From: an uncultured Clostridia bacterium
GTDB taxonomy: Bacteria > Bacillota > Clostridia > Lachnospirales > Lachnospiraceae
Assembly (NCBI GenBank): GCA_947178015.1
Contig: CAMWWW010000110.1
Coordinates: 1-7,252, forward strand
DNA length: 7,252 bases
Direction: 5' to 3'
Of the stretch, positions 1-5,891 are shown one piece after another. The notes under the pieces were generated by a model. The model did no database searches. It saw only the letters and a program-made list of their open reading frames with translations, and was not told the DNA's origin. How positions within the stretch are numbered: the first letter of the stretch is position 1; every line of letters starts with the position of its first letter. The translations under genes and the position numbers were made by a program.

Positions 1-520
1 CGAAATCTGCCATAAGAAACAAGCCCCCAATATAAAACACCACATTTCGGTAGGAGATTCGCTCCACCCTTTTTGGCGCCTTCCAAAAAACGATCCCAAT
101 CAACACAAATAGTCCCACCGTCCCCGCTGCCAACAGCACTATCTGCGTTCTGTCCAGATAACTGTCCATCACAGCGTAGGCTGATTTTAAAAGCAGCAAA
201 TCTGACGCTGTGAATGGTGTCGTGCGGAACACCAGTATCACGCTGTTTATCACTCCCAAAACCAGCCATACAACGGACAACAGGGAAAAGGCAAACACCC
301 TGCGTCTGGTCAGCAGAGCGAAGGAAACCGTAAACCCTATCACAAGACTATTGTATAAATAGATAAGTGGCCTGTCCACAAAATAATCCAGCACACTCCA
401 AAACGATTTCCTGCTTAAAAGCTCCACGCCGGTATTTAGCAAAATTCCCAGAACCATGCAAAATACATAGGGATTCTCACCAATCCTTTGTAATAGATGC
501 CTTTGTCTCTCTGTTTTCAT
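1..520 (-). CDS. LTA synthase family (sulfatase-fold) membrane protein, N-terminal part, truncated by window edge
   Basis: The 173 visible codons run from an ATG at 520 and stay open to base 1, so the C-terminus is off the window. The protein is strongly hydrophobic, with about five likely membrane segments near residues 18-36, 52-71, 75-97, 126-146 and 158-172. Between the third and fourth lies FRTTPFTASDL (98-108), which I recognise from memory as typical of the membrane half of LTA-synthase-like phosphoglycerol transferases. Those enzymes carry an extracellular sulfatase-fold domain that moves glycerol-phosphate onto glycolipid or glycan; that domain and its metal and Thr nucleophile sites are not visible here. 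An AGGAGG sits only 3 nt before the ATG, and an in-frame TGA lies 27 nt upstream. The next Met is residue 22. The gene starts 59 bp after pyrD on the same strand with no clear terminator between, so read-through is plausible. The family call is fairly firm; the substrate is unknown. Confidence 0.75.
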   Translation of the reverse strand, partial: MKTERQRHLLQRIGENPYVFCMVLGILLNTGVELLSRKSFWSVLDYFVDRPLIYLYNSLVIGFTVSFALLTRRRVFAFSLLSVVWLVLGVINSVILVFRTTPFTASDLLLLKSAYAVMDSYLDRTQIVLLAAGTVGLFVLIGIVFWKAPKRVERISYRNVVFYIGGLFLMADF

Positions 521-579
521 ACCCCTCCTGCCAGATCCCTGCTTTCAAGCACAAATTTTATGTAAACTAAATCACTATG

Positions 580-1479
580 TTATACCATTCCAATGATCTC
601 ATTGACATCCTGATATCCATATTGTTCCAGATAGTGCTCTATCCCTTCCACCACCTGAATGGTCGTGTCCGGCTGATAGAAGTTTGCTGTTCCAATGGAT
701 ACCGCCGTCGCCCCGGCAAGCATAAATTCCACTGCATCCTCCCAAGATGCAATCCCTCCCATGCCTATCACGGGCAGTTTAACAGCGTGGGACGCCTGAT
801 ACACCATATTCACCGCCACAGGCTTAATCGCAGGACCAGACAGGCCGCCCGTTCTGTTCGCTAGTGCAAAATTTTTCCTGTGAATATCAATTTTCATTCC
901 AGTTAGTGTATTGATAAGCGATATAGCATCCGCTCCTCCTGCCTCCGCAGCCTTTGCCATATCGGCAATGCTTGTCACATTTGGGCTGAGCTTCATAATA
1001 ACAGGCTGCTTTGCATACCTCTTTATCTCCCTTGTGATGGATTCCACTGCTTTTGCATCCTGCCCAAAGGCGATGCCTCCCTCCTTCACATTGGGACAAG
1101 AGATATTGATCTCAAGCATATCCACCGGCTCCCCGGAAAGACGTTCCACCACCTCGCAATAATCGCTCTCTGACTTTCCGCAGACATTTACAATTATTTT
1201 TGTGTGATACTTCTTTAAAAAGGGAATATCCCTTTTTACAAACAGATCCACTCCCGGATTCTGCAGCCCAATCGCATTGAGCATCCCGCCATAGGTCTCC
1301 GCTATACGAGGGGTAGGATTTCCCTGCCAAGGCTCCTTGGATACCCCCTTTGTCACCACCGCGCCAAGGCGATTCAGATCGACAAGCTCACTGTACTCCT
1401 GCCCGGAGCCGAAGGTTCCTGATGCTGTCATAACTGGATTTTGAAGTTCCACGCCCGCTATTGTCACTTTTGTATTCAT
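580..1479 (-). CDS. pyrD: Dihydroorotate dehydrogenase B, catalytic (FMN) subunit
   Basis: This 299-residue protein is the FMN subunit that oxidises dihydroorotate to orotate in the fourth step of UMP synthesis. In class 1B enzymes it works as a cytoplasmic heterotetramer with PyrK and passes electrons to NAD+. Visible family signatures are the N-terminal NPVMTASGTFGSG (residues 14-26), NISCPN (125-130) with Cys128 as the expected catalytic base of class 1 enzymes, MKLSPN (162-167) with Lys163, GGLSGPAIKP (211-220), and the FMN-phosphate region GMGGI (239-243) to SIGTANF (261-267). Length is normal for the family. I chose the ATG at 1479 because AGGAGG lies about 10 nt before it and its A is shared with the pyrK stop (TAATG). 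A longer reading from a TTG at 1524 would overlap pyrK by 46 bp and add residues unlike the family. The pyrK neighbour supports the 1B subclass (often called pyrDB). Confidence 0.96.
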   Translation of the reverse strand: MNTKVTIAGVELQNPVMTASGTFGSGQEYSELVDLNRLGAVVTKGVSKEPWQGNPTPRIAETYGGMLNAIGLQNPGVDLFVKRDIPFLKKYHTKIIVNVCGKSESDYCEVVERLSGEPVDMLEINISCPNVKEGGIAFGQDAKAVESITREIKRYAKQPVIMKLSPNVTSIADMAKAAEAGGADAISLINTLTGMKIDIHRKNFALANRTGGLSGPAIKPVAVNMVYQASHAVKLPVIGMGGIASWEDAVEFMLAGATAVSIGTANFYQPDTTIQVVEGIEHYLEQYGYQDVNEIIGMV

Positions 1480-2246
1480 TACAGCTCCACCTCCTCTGCC
1501 TGAAATACAGGACCATCCTTGCAAACCCTCTTATTCTTGACATTGGTGTGGGAATCCGTCTCCTTTGACTGACAGACGCAGGCAAGACATGCCCCAATCC
1601 CACAAGCCATGCGCTCCTCCAGAGAGATCTGCGCCTCCATTCCTTTCCTCGCCGCATATTCTTTAACTGCGCGCAGCATCGGCGTCGGACCACAGGCATA
1701 AATTATATCTGCCTCAATTCCCTTTTCCTCAATCGCATCAAGCACCGTCCCCTTAACGCCTATGCTTCCATTCTCTGTCGCGATTGTAAGTGTGCCATAT
1801 TTTGACAACGTCTCCGCAAGAAAAATCTCATCTCGGTACCCCGCCACAATCTGCTTCTCGCACTTTAACTGCTTTGCGAGCTCCACAAGGGGCGGAATTC
1901 CAATTCCGCCGCCAATTAAAAGCGCCCTTTTCTTTTTTAAAGTATAACCATTCCCCAAAGGACCCATAATAGAGAGCGCAGCGCCCGCACGGTAACGTGA
2001 AAATTCCTCCGTTCCCTTTCCGGCAATCCGGTACACAATGCGCAACATTCCCTTTTCCTTGTTCATCTCACAGATACTGATAGGGCGGGGAAGCAATCTT
2101 GACCCCTCTTCGCCAAATACGGAGATAAACTGTCCCGGCTTAGCCGCGCCCGCGATCTTCTCTGTCTGAAACCAAATACTGTACACATTTGTAGCTATCT
2201 CATCCTGCCGAACAATAACCGCCCTTTCCTTCCATTTCTCTGCCAT
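1479..2246 (-). CDS. pyrK: Dihydroorotate dehydrogenase B, electron-transfer subunit
   Basis: This 255-residue ferredoxin-reductase-like protein carries FAD and a [2Fe-2S] cluster and moves electrons from the PyrD FMN to NAD+. Domains in order are a FAD-binding beta-barrel with the LLPRPISI motif (51-58), a nucleotide-binding fold with GGGIGIPPL (112-120) and ACGPTPML (184-191), and a C-terminal iron-sulfur loop. In that loop Cys215, Cys220, Cys223 and Cys242 fit the C-x4-C-x2-C-xn-C ligand pattern; Cys225 is an extra nearby cysteine. All expected elements are present, so the enzyme should be functional. The ATG is preceded by GGGGGAG with a 6-nt spacer. The stop codon overlaps the pyrD start by one base, which suggests translational coupling and equal subunit production. 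pyrF lies 19 bp upstream. There is no sign of truncation. Confidence 0.96.
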   Translation of the reverse strand: MAEKWKERAVIVRQDEIATNVYSIWFQTEKIAGAAKPGQFISVFGEEGSRLLPRPISICEMNKEKGMLRIVYRIAGKGTEEFSRYRAGAALSIMGPLGNGYTLKKKRALLIGGGIGIPPLVELAKQLKCEKQIVAGYRDEIFLAETLSKYGTLTIATENGSIGVKGTVLDAIEEKGIEADIIYACGPTPMLRAVKEYAARKGMEAQISLEERMACGIGACLACVCQSKETDSHTNVKNKRVCKDGPVFQAEEVEL

Positions 2247-2265
2247 CGCTGTCTCCCCCTTTCCT

Positions 2266-3195
2266 TTATTTTACACGGCTGAGTGCCCCATTAATATCCG
2301 CTGCCATATCCATCACAGCCTGTCTGGAAGCCTCCGCATAATGCTCCTCCCCAAAAGAAGCATATTCTTCTTTTTTATATGCCGCAATGATACCGCGGGA
2401 AGAATTGACGATCGCGCCAAGCCCGTCCTCATTAAAGCAGTGCACCAGATCCTCTGCCTTTCCGCCCTGTGCACCATATCCCGGCACCAGAAAATAGCTC
2501 TTAGGCATCAGTTTTCGAAGCACCTTTCCCTGCTCTGGATAAGTCGCCCCCACCACTGCTCCGATATAGCTGTAGGAATCGCCCATATGTTGCGCTCCCC
2601 ACTCTGCCACCTGCTCTCCCACTATCTCGTAGAGTGGTCTGCCGTCAATCAATCTGTCCTGAAACTCTCCGCTGGAAGGATTCGAGGTCTTAACAAGAAC
2701 AAAGATTCCTTTCTTCTCCTGCTCGCAAACTTTTATAAAAGGCTTTACCCCATCCGATCCCAGATAAGGATTTACCGTGACAAAATCCTCCCCAAACGGC
2801 TGATAACTCTTAGAGCCTATCGTCATAGTGCCAAGATGCGCCACCGCATACGCCTCGGAAGTAGAACCAATGTCGCCCCTCTTAATATCTCCAATGACTA
2901 CCAATCCCTTTTCCTTTGCATAATCCACCGTCTTTCTAAACGCGATAAGCCCATCCACGCCAAATTGCTCATACATAGCAATCTGCGGCTTAACAGCGGG
3001 AATCAGATCGGCTGTCGCATCCAAGATCCCCTTATTGTACTCCCACACTGCCTCCGCGGCAGCCTTCAGTGTTTCTCCATATTCCTTCTCTGCCTTATCC
3101 AGCAAATGCTTGGGAAGATAACTTAACATGGGATCAAGCCCAACCACAATCGGAGCATTTGTCCTTTTAATATTTTCAATTAATTGATGAATCAT
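2266..3195 (-). CDS. pyrF: Orotidine 5'-phosphate decarboxylase (type 2)
   Basis: This 309-residue enzyme decarboxylates OMP to UMP, the last step of de novo pyrimidine synthesis. The N-terminus has VVGLDP (17-22), a substrate-binding aspartate strand. The active-site signature GDIKRGDIGST (102-112) supplies the Asp-Lys-Asp charge network, with Lys105 and Asp108. The phosphate-binding end of the barrel is probably the VPGYGAQGG stretch followed by the late NSSRGI motif. Its length, above 300 residues, and the GDIGST form of the signature point to the longer type 2 subfamily rather than the roughly 240-residue form of Bacillus and E. coli. The ATG has GAGGG 7 nt upstream. It lies 21 bp after pyrC and 19 bp before pyrK, so the genes are almost certainly co-transcribed. 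Confidence 0.96.
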   Translation of the reverse strand: MIHQLIENIKRTNAPIVVGLDPMLSYLPKHLLDKAEKEYGETLKAAAEAVWEYNKGILDATADLIPAVKPQIAMYEQFGVDGLIAFRKTVDYAKEKGLVVIGDIKRGDIGSTSEAYAVAHLGTMTIGSKSYQPFGEDFVTVNPYLGSDGVKPFIKVCEQEKKGIFVLVKTSNPSSGEFQDRLIDGRPLYEIVGEQVAEWGAQHMGDSYSYIGAVVGATYPEQGKVLRKLMPKSYFLVPGYGAQGGKAEDLVHCFNEDGLGAIVNSSRGIIAAYKKEEYASFGEEHYAEASRQAVMDMAADINGALSRVK

Positions 3196-3216
3196 CGCTT
3201 TTCCCTCGTCCCTTTC

Positions 3217-4494
3217 TTATTTTTCCTCGTAGACAATCGTTCCGTCCACAATCGTCATTTTTACTTTTCCCTTCACTTTTCTGCCATGAAAGGGGGTATT
3301 TTTCCCCTTTGATACAAATGTACCGGCATCTATTATATACTCTGCCTCAGGATCGATAATGGTGACATCCGCCGCCTTTCCAACTTTTAAGCTTCCCCTG
3401 TCAATCTTTAAGATCCGCGCAGGATTTGTACTCATCTTCTCTGCCATCTGATAAGGCGTCAGATACCCCTCCTCCACAAGACAGGTGATCGTAAGGGCTA
3501 CCGCCGTCTCCGATCCGACAATACCAAAGGGGGCTTCCGCCATAGATTTCTTCTTTTCATCCACATGATGCGGCGCATGATCGGTTGAGATTACATCAAA
3601 AATACCGTCCCGCAGCCCCTCCTTCAACGCCTGTCTGTCCTCCTGTCTGCGAAGCGGCGGATTCATCTTATAATTTGTATCTCCCGGCACAATATCCTCC
3701 TCCGTCAAGGCAAAATGATGCGGGCAGACCTCACCTGTCACCGCCAGTCCATCCTCCTTCGCCTCCTTCACCATGCGCGCACTGTCCTTTGTGGAACAAT
3801 GGCATAGATGGAGCCTCGCACCCGTCTCCTTTGCAAGAAGGATATCCCTAGCCGTTATCACATCCTCCACAGCATTAGAGATACCCTCCACACCATTTTT
3901 CTCAGCTATTTTTCCAGCATTGAGCGCTCCCTTTCCCACCAGATTCTTGTCCTCACAATGCGCCATCACAAGCACATCCTTCTCTGCCGCCTGTTTCATG
4001 GCTTCTCGGTACAGCGCCGCGTTCATCACCGATTTTCCATCCTCGCTGATGGCGATTGCGCCCGCCGCCGCCATACCAGCAACATCGGTAAGCTCCTCTC
4101 CCTGCTGCCCTACCGTAACCGCTCCTACAGGAAGCACATGCACCGGTGCCTCTGCCGCCGCTTTCTGAACGACAAAGCTCACCCTCTCTGGATTATCCGT
4201 GGCTGGCTTTGTATTTGGCATAGGGCAGATTGTAGTAAAACCGCCCTGCGCTGCTGCCATGCTGCCTGTGCGGATCGTTTCCTTATGCTCAAACCCCGGC
4301 TCCCGCAGATGTACATGCATGTCAATTAACCCCGGCATCACGTACAAACCGGAGGCATCCACCACACGGTCAGCATCCCCATCTATGGACTCTGCTATCT
4401 GCGATACCTTTCCGTCCACAAGAAGAATATCCATCACCCTGTCAAGCTGCTGAGAGGGGTCCAGAATCCTGCCGCCTTTTATTACTATATCCAT
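3217..4494 (-). CDS. pyrC: Dihydroorotase (type I)
   Basis: This zinc amidohydrolase cyclises carbamoyl-aspartate to dihydroorotate, the third step of the pathway. Numbering from the ATG (425 residues), GLIDMHVHLREPG (55-67) gives metal ligands His60 and His62, EDG gives Asp152, MAHCED gives His179, HLCHCS gives His232, and STDHAPHH (303-310) gives catalytic Asp305. This spacing matches the type I family, which uses Asp where type II enzymes use a carboxylated lysine. Length is close to that of Bacillus PyrC. Two starts compete. The ATG at 4494 gives the usual family N-terminus (MDIVIKGGRILDP) but has only AGGA at 5 nt. An in-frame GTG at 4533, 13 codons upstream, has a much stronger AAGGAAGGGAG. 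I kept the ATG on family grounds. This is the first gene of the visible operon. Confidence 0.95.
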   Translation of the reverse strand: MDIVIKGGRILDPSQQLDRVMDILLVDGKVSQIAESIDGDADRVVDASGLYVMPGLIDMHVHLREPGFEHKETIRTGSMAAAQGGFTTICPMPNTKPATDNPERVSFVVQKAAAEAPVHVLPVGAVTVGQQGEELTDVAGMAAAGAIAISEDGKSVMNAALYREAMKQAAEKDVLVMAHCEDKNLVGKGALNAGKIAEKNGVEGISNAVEDVITARDILLAKETGARLHLCHCSTKDSARMVKEAKEDGLAVTGEVCPHHFALTEEDIVPGDTNYKMNPPLRRQEDRQALKEGLRDGIFDVISTDHAPHHVDEKKKSMAEAPFGIVGSETAVALTITCLVEEGYLTPYQMAEKMSTNPARILKIDRGSLKVGKAADVTIIDPEAEYIIDAGTFVSKGKNTPFHGRKVKGKVKMTIVDGTIVYEEK

Positions 4495-4536
4495 AACAAT
4501 CCTAACTTGCAGTGAGAAATATTTTTCCCACACTGC

Positions 4537-4548
4537 TCTCCCTTCCTT
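4537..4548 (-). promoter_or_regulatory. Strong Shine-Dalgarno in front of the alternative GTG start of pyrC
   Basis: On the minus strand this reads AAGGAAGGGAGA, then GCA, then GTG (4533-4531). It is the best ribosome binding site in the leader and favours a 438-residue PyrC with 13 extra N-terminal residues over the ATG at 4494. The 39-base distance is a multiple of three, so both starts give the same reading frame. It is also possible that ribosomes load here and the ATG is used as a second start. Confidence 0.55.
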
Positions 4549-4560
4549 GTTATTTTTCCC

Positions 4561-4589
4561 ATTTTAGCATAAAATTCCGGCAAATACAA
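4561..4589 (-). promoter_or_regulatory. Predicted sigma-A promoter of the pyr operon
   Basis: Read on the minus strand, TTGTAT (4589-4584) and TAAAAT (4566-4561) are separated by exactly 17 bp, and a TG dinucleotide one base before the -10 makes it an extended -10 promoter. Transcription should start near 4551-4555. This leaves a leader of only about 20 nt to the GTG or 60 nt to the ATG of pyrC, with no room for a PyrR-type attenuator. Confidence 0.7.
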
Positions 4590-4591
4590 CC

Positions 4592-4603
4592 TTAGAGTGT
4601 GTT
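4592..4603 (+). repeat. Left copy of a 12-bp inverted repeat bracketing the Rpn gene
   Basis: TTAGAGTGTGTT here is the exact reverse complement of AACACACTCTAA at 5686-5697. It begins 2 bp beyond the pyr operon -35 box, and its last two bases are the start of the predicted Rpn -35 box. An exact 12-bp match at both ends of a single gene is unlikely by chance, but one pair does not prove a mobile element. Confidence 0.6.
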
Positions 4604-4630
4604 GCTTTTTATCAAATATAATGCTAAAAT
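4602..4630 (+). promoter_or_regulatory. Predicted sigma-A promoter of the Rpn-family gene
   Basis: TTGCTT (4602-4607) and TAAAAT (4625-4630) are 17 bp apart, with a TG extended -10 (ATGCTAAAAT). The start would be near 4636-4638, giving a leader of about 60 nt. The 10-bp -10 region is identical, in inverted orientation, to that of the divergent pyr promoter (4561-4570). Confidence 0.6.
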
Positions 4631-4698
4631 ATAAGAAATAAAAACAAATACCATCAATAAAAACCAACACTTCATTTTAGAAAAGAGAACCAGAAACT

Positions 4699-5697
4699 AT
4701 GAGCAAAAGCAGCACCCCATACGATGATGTATTTCGCACATTACTCAATGACTGCTCTTCCTTAATTATACCAGTCATCAATGAAATTTTTGGAGAGAGC
4801 TACACTGGTAAAGAAGAAATTGTCTTTTCGCCCAACGAGCATTTTCTAAACAGGCAAAATGGGGAAGAACAAGAACGAATCACAGACACAAACTTTAAAA
4901 TTATTGGCGTAGAAACCAAGAAATATCACTGGGAATGTCAAAGCAGCACCGATACTAGTATGCTGGTCAGATTTTTTGAATATGACACACAGATCGCTTT
5001 AGATGAGGGCGAAATAAAAGGAAATACCTTGATTGTCACTTTGCCTCATTCTGCTGTCCTTTATCTGCGAAGTGATAAAGATACACCAGATAAACTAAAA
5101 ATGATAATAAAAACACCGGGAACCAACGCCGAATACGAAATTCCTGTGATGAAATCTCAACAATATACGATTGATGAAATCTTTGACAAGAACCTATTGT
5201 TCCTCATACCATTCCATATATTTTCCCATGAACATAGGTTTAAAGAATATGAACATAGCCCACAGAAACGAACTACCCTTCAAACCGAATATGAAACGAT
5301 AAAAAATCAATTGGAAGACTTGCTAAATCAAGGATGTATCACAGAATATACCAAATGCACGATTATTGATATGTCAAACAAAGTTTTAGAACATATTGCA
5401 AAAAAATATGCCAATATCAGAGAAGAGGTGAAAGCTGTTATGGGAGGAAAAGTTCTGGAATATGAAGCTAAATCTATAAGAAATGAAGGATTGCTTGAAG
5501 GCATACAGGAGGGCAGAAAAGAAGGCAGAAAAGAAGGCAAAAAAGAAGGCAGACTTGAAATGCTTTTTGAGCTTGTTCTTAATAATCTGCTATCCATTCA
5601 TGATGCTGCTTCTCAAGCTAAACTACCAGAAGATGCTTTCTATCAAAAAATGCAACAGTACTCCGCTTCTTTATCAAATTTATCAAACACACTCTAA
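4699..5697 (+). CDS. Rpn / PD-(D/E)XK nuclease family protein (annotated in relatives as 'transposase')
   Basis: This 332-residue protein fits the Rpn/PDDEXK family, whose E. coli members are DNA endonucleases that promote RecA-independent recombination and which are often labelled transposases. The N-terminus PYDDVFRTLL (7-16) is typical. The nuclease core is visible as ITDTNF with Asp63 and WECQS with Glu79 and Gln81, an E-x-Q version of the usual E-x-K. EYDTQIAL (94-101) follows. Residues 190-260 look helical, and residues 268-287 form five G-x-x-E units, a tail feature common in this family. The start is set by the family N-terminus; its ribosome site is weak (AAAGAGAA, no GGAGG). The stop codon lies inside the right 12-bp inverted repeat. 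The gene has its own predicted promoter, divergent from pyrC, and shares no visible role with pyrimidine synthesis. Substrate and biological role are unknown. Confidence 0.85.
   Translation: MSKSSTPYDDVFRTLLNDCSSLIIPVINEIFGESYTGKEEIVFSPNEHFLNRQNGEEQERITDTNFKIIGVETKKYHWECQSSTDTSMLVRFFEYDTQIALDEGEIKGNTLIVTLPHSAVLYLRSDKDTPDKLKMIIKTPGTNAEYEIPVMKSQQYTIDEIFDKNLLFLIPFHIFSHEHRFKEYEHSPQKRTTLQTEYETIKNQLEDLLNQGCITEYTKCTIIDMSNKVLEHIAKKYANIREEVKAVMGGKVLEYEAKSIRNEGLLEGIQEGRKEGRKEGKKEGRLEMLFELVLNNLLSIHDAASQAKLPEDAFYQKMQQYSASLSNLSNTL
5500..5559 (+). repeat. 12-bp tandem repeat encoding G-x-x-E units inside the Rpn gene
   Basis: There are five in-frame 12-bp units. The second and third are identical (GGCAGAAAAGAA), the fourth differs by one base, and the first and last are degenerate. 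They encode G-I-Q-E, G-R-K-E twice, G-K-K-E and G-R-L-E, a charged stretch that is probably helical. Because the unit is a multiple of three, copy-number change would alter tail length without breaking the frame. Confidence 0.85.
5686..5697 (-). repeat. Right copy of the 12-bp inverted repeat, overlapping the Rpn stop codon
   Basis: AACACACTCTAA encodes the last residues Asn-Thr-Leu and the TAA stop of the Rpn protein, and mirrors 4592-4603. The gene therefore ends exactly at the repeat edge. No target-site duplication is visible in the bases just outside the two copies. Confidence 0.6.
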
Positions 5698-5702
5698 TAT
5701 CT

Positions 5703-5750
5703 ATACGCTGCGGTCAAAATAAACCACATTATAATTTGACCGCAGCGTAT
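5703..5750 (+). terminator. Perfect 16-bp inverted repeat / probable terminator hairpin
   Basis: ATACGCTGCGGTCAAA (5703-5718) and its exact reverse complement (5735-5750) are separated by a 16-nt loop. It begins 5 bp after the Rpn stop, where a terminator is expected. It is followed by a T-rich but interrupted tract (TATCTCTTTCTGTC) on the plus strand and no T-run on the minus strand. Intrinsic termination is therefore plausible for the Rpn gene and less so for the convergent GNAT gene. It could instead be a stand-alone palindrome or an operator. Confidence 0.55.
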
Positions 5751-5891
5751 TATCTCTTTCTGTCTGTGTTATTCACTAAGCGAGATGATGAAGGACTATA
5801 GGCACCTTATAGCATGGACCATTCTTGGAAATGACTATACAAATAACTCTTACAAAAATCTATATCTTTTCGAAGCAGTTTATTAGTATTT
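5751..5891. other. Intergenic stretch with no convincing gene
   Basis: This stretch lies between two convergent genes. It contains a 33-codon plus-strand reading frame (ATG at 5785, stop at 5884-5886) preceded by only a weak AAGCGAG, with no family resemblance that I recognise. An imperfect short palindrome around CTATAGGCACCTTATAG (5796-5812) is also present. I do not call a gene; decayed sequence is the likeliest explanation. Confidence 0.4.

Noticed and set aside
521..579. Terminator between pyrD and the LTA-synthase-like gene
   Set aside because: Only a 4-bp palindrome (GCTTGAAAGC) is present, with no T-run.
1480..1524. N-terminal extension of PyrD from a TTG at 1524
   Set aside because: It would overlap the pyrK iron-sulfur domain by 46 bp. 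The ATG at 1479 has an ideal AGGAGG and matches the family N-terminus.
2341..3126. Long plus-strand open frame (261 codons) opposite pyrF
   Set aside because: It is antisense to an intact, strongly conserved pyrF, has no ribosome binding site, and its translation resembles no family.
3585..4453. Several plus-strand open frames opposite pyrC
   Set aside because: They are overlapping shadows of the codon bias of pyrC, with odd Pro/Ser/His-rich composition and no ribosome sites.
4494..4698. PyrR attenuator or pyrimidine/purine riboswitch ahead of pyrC
   Set aside because: The leader is too short for one, and no terminator hairpin with a T-run was found on the minus strand.
5536..5550. A6 run in the Rpn tail as a programmed frameshift site
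   Set aside because: The run reads AAA-AAA-G in frame and does not form an X-XXY-YYZ heptamer; a shift gives only a lysine-rich extension with no recognisable domain.
5328..5597. Minus-strand frame with PSFLPSFLPS repeats
   Set aside because: It is the reverse-strand shadow of the 12-bp tandem repeat in the Rpn gene.
4592..5697. A complete classical insertion sequence
   Set aside because: The encoded protein is not a DDE, HUH or serine/tyrosine transposase, the repeats are short, and no target-site duplication flanks them.
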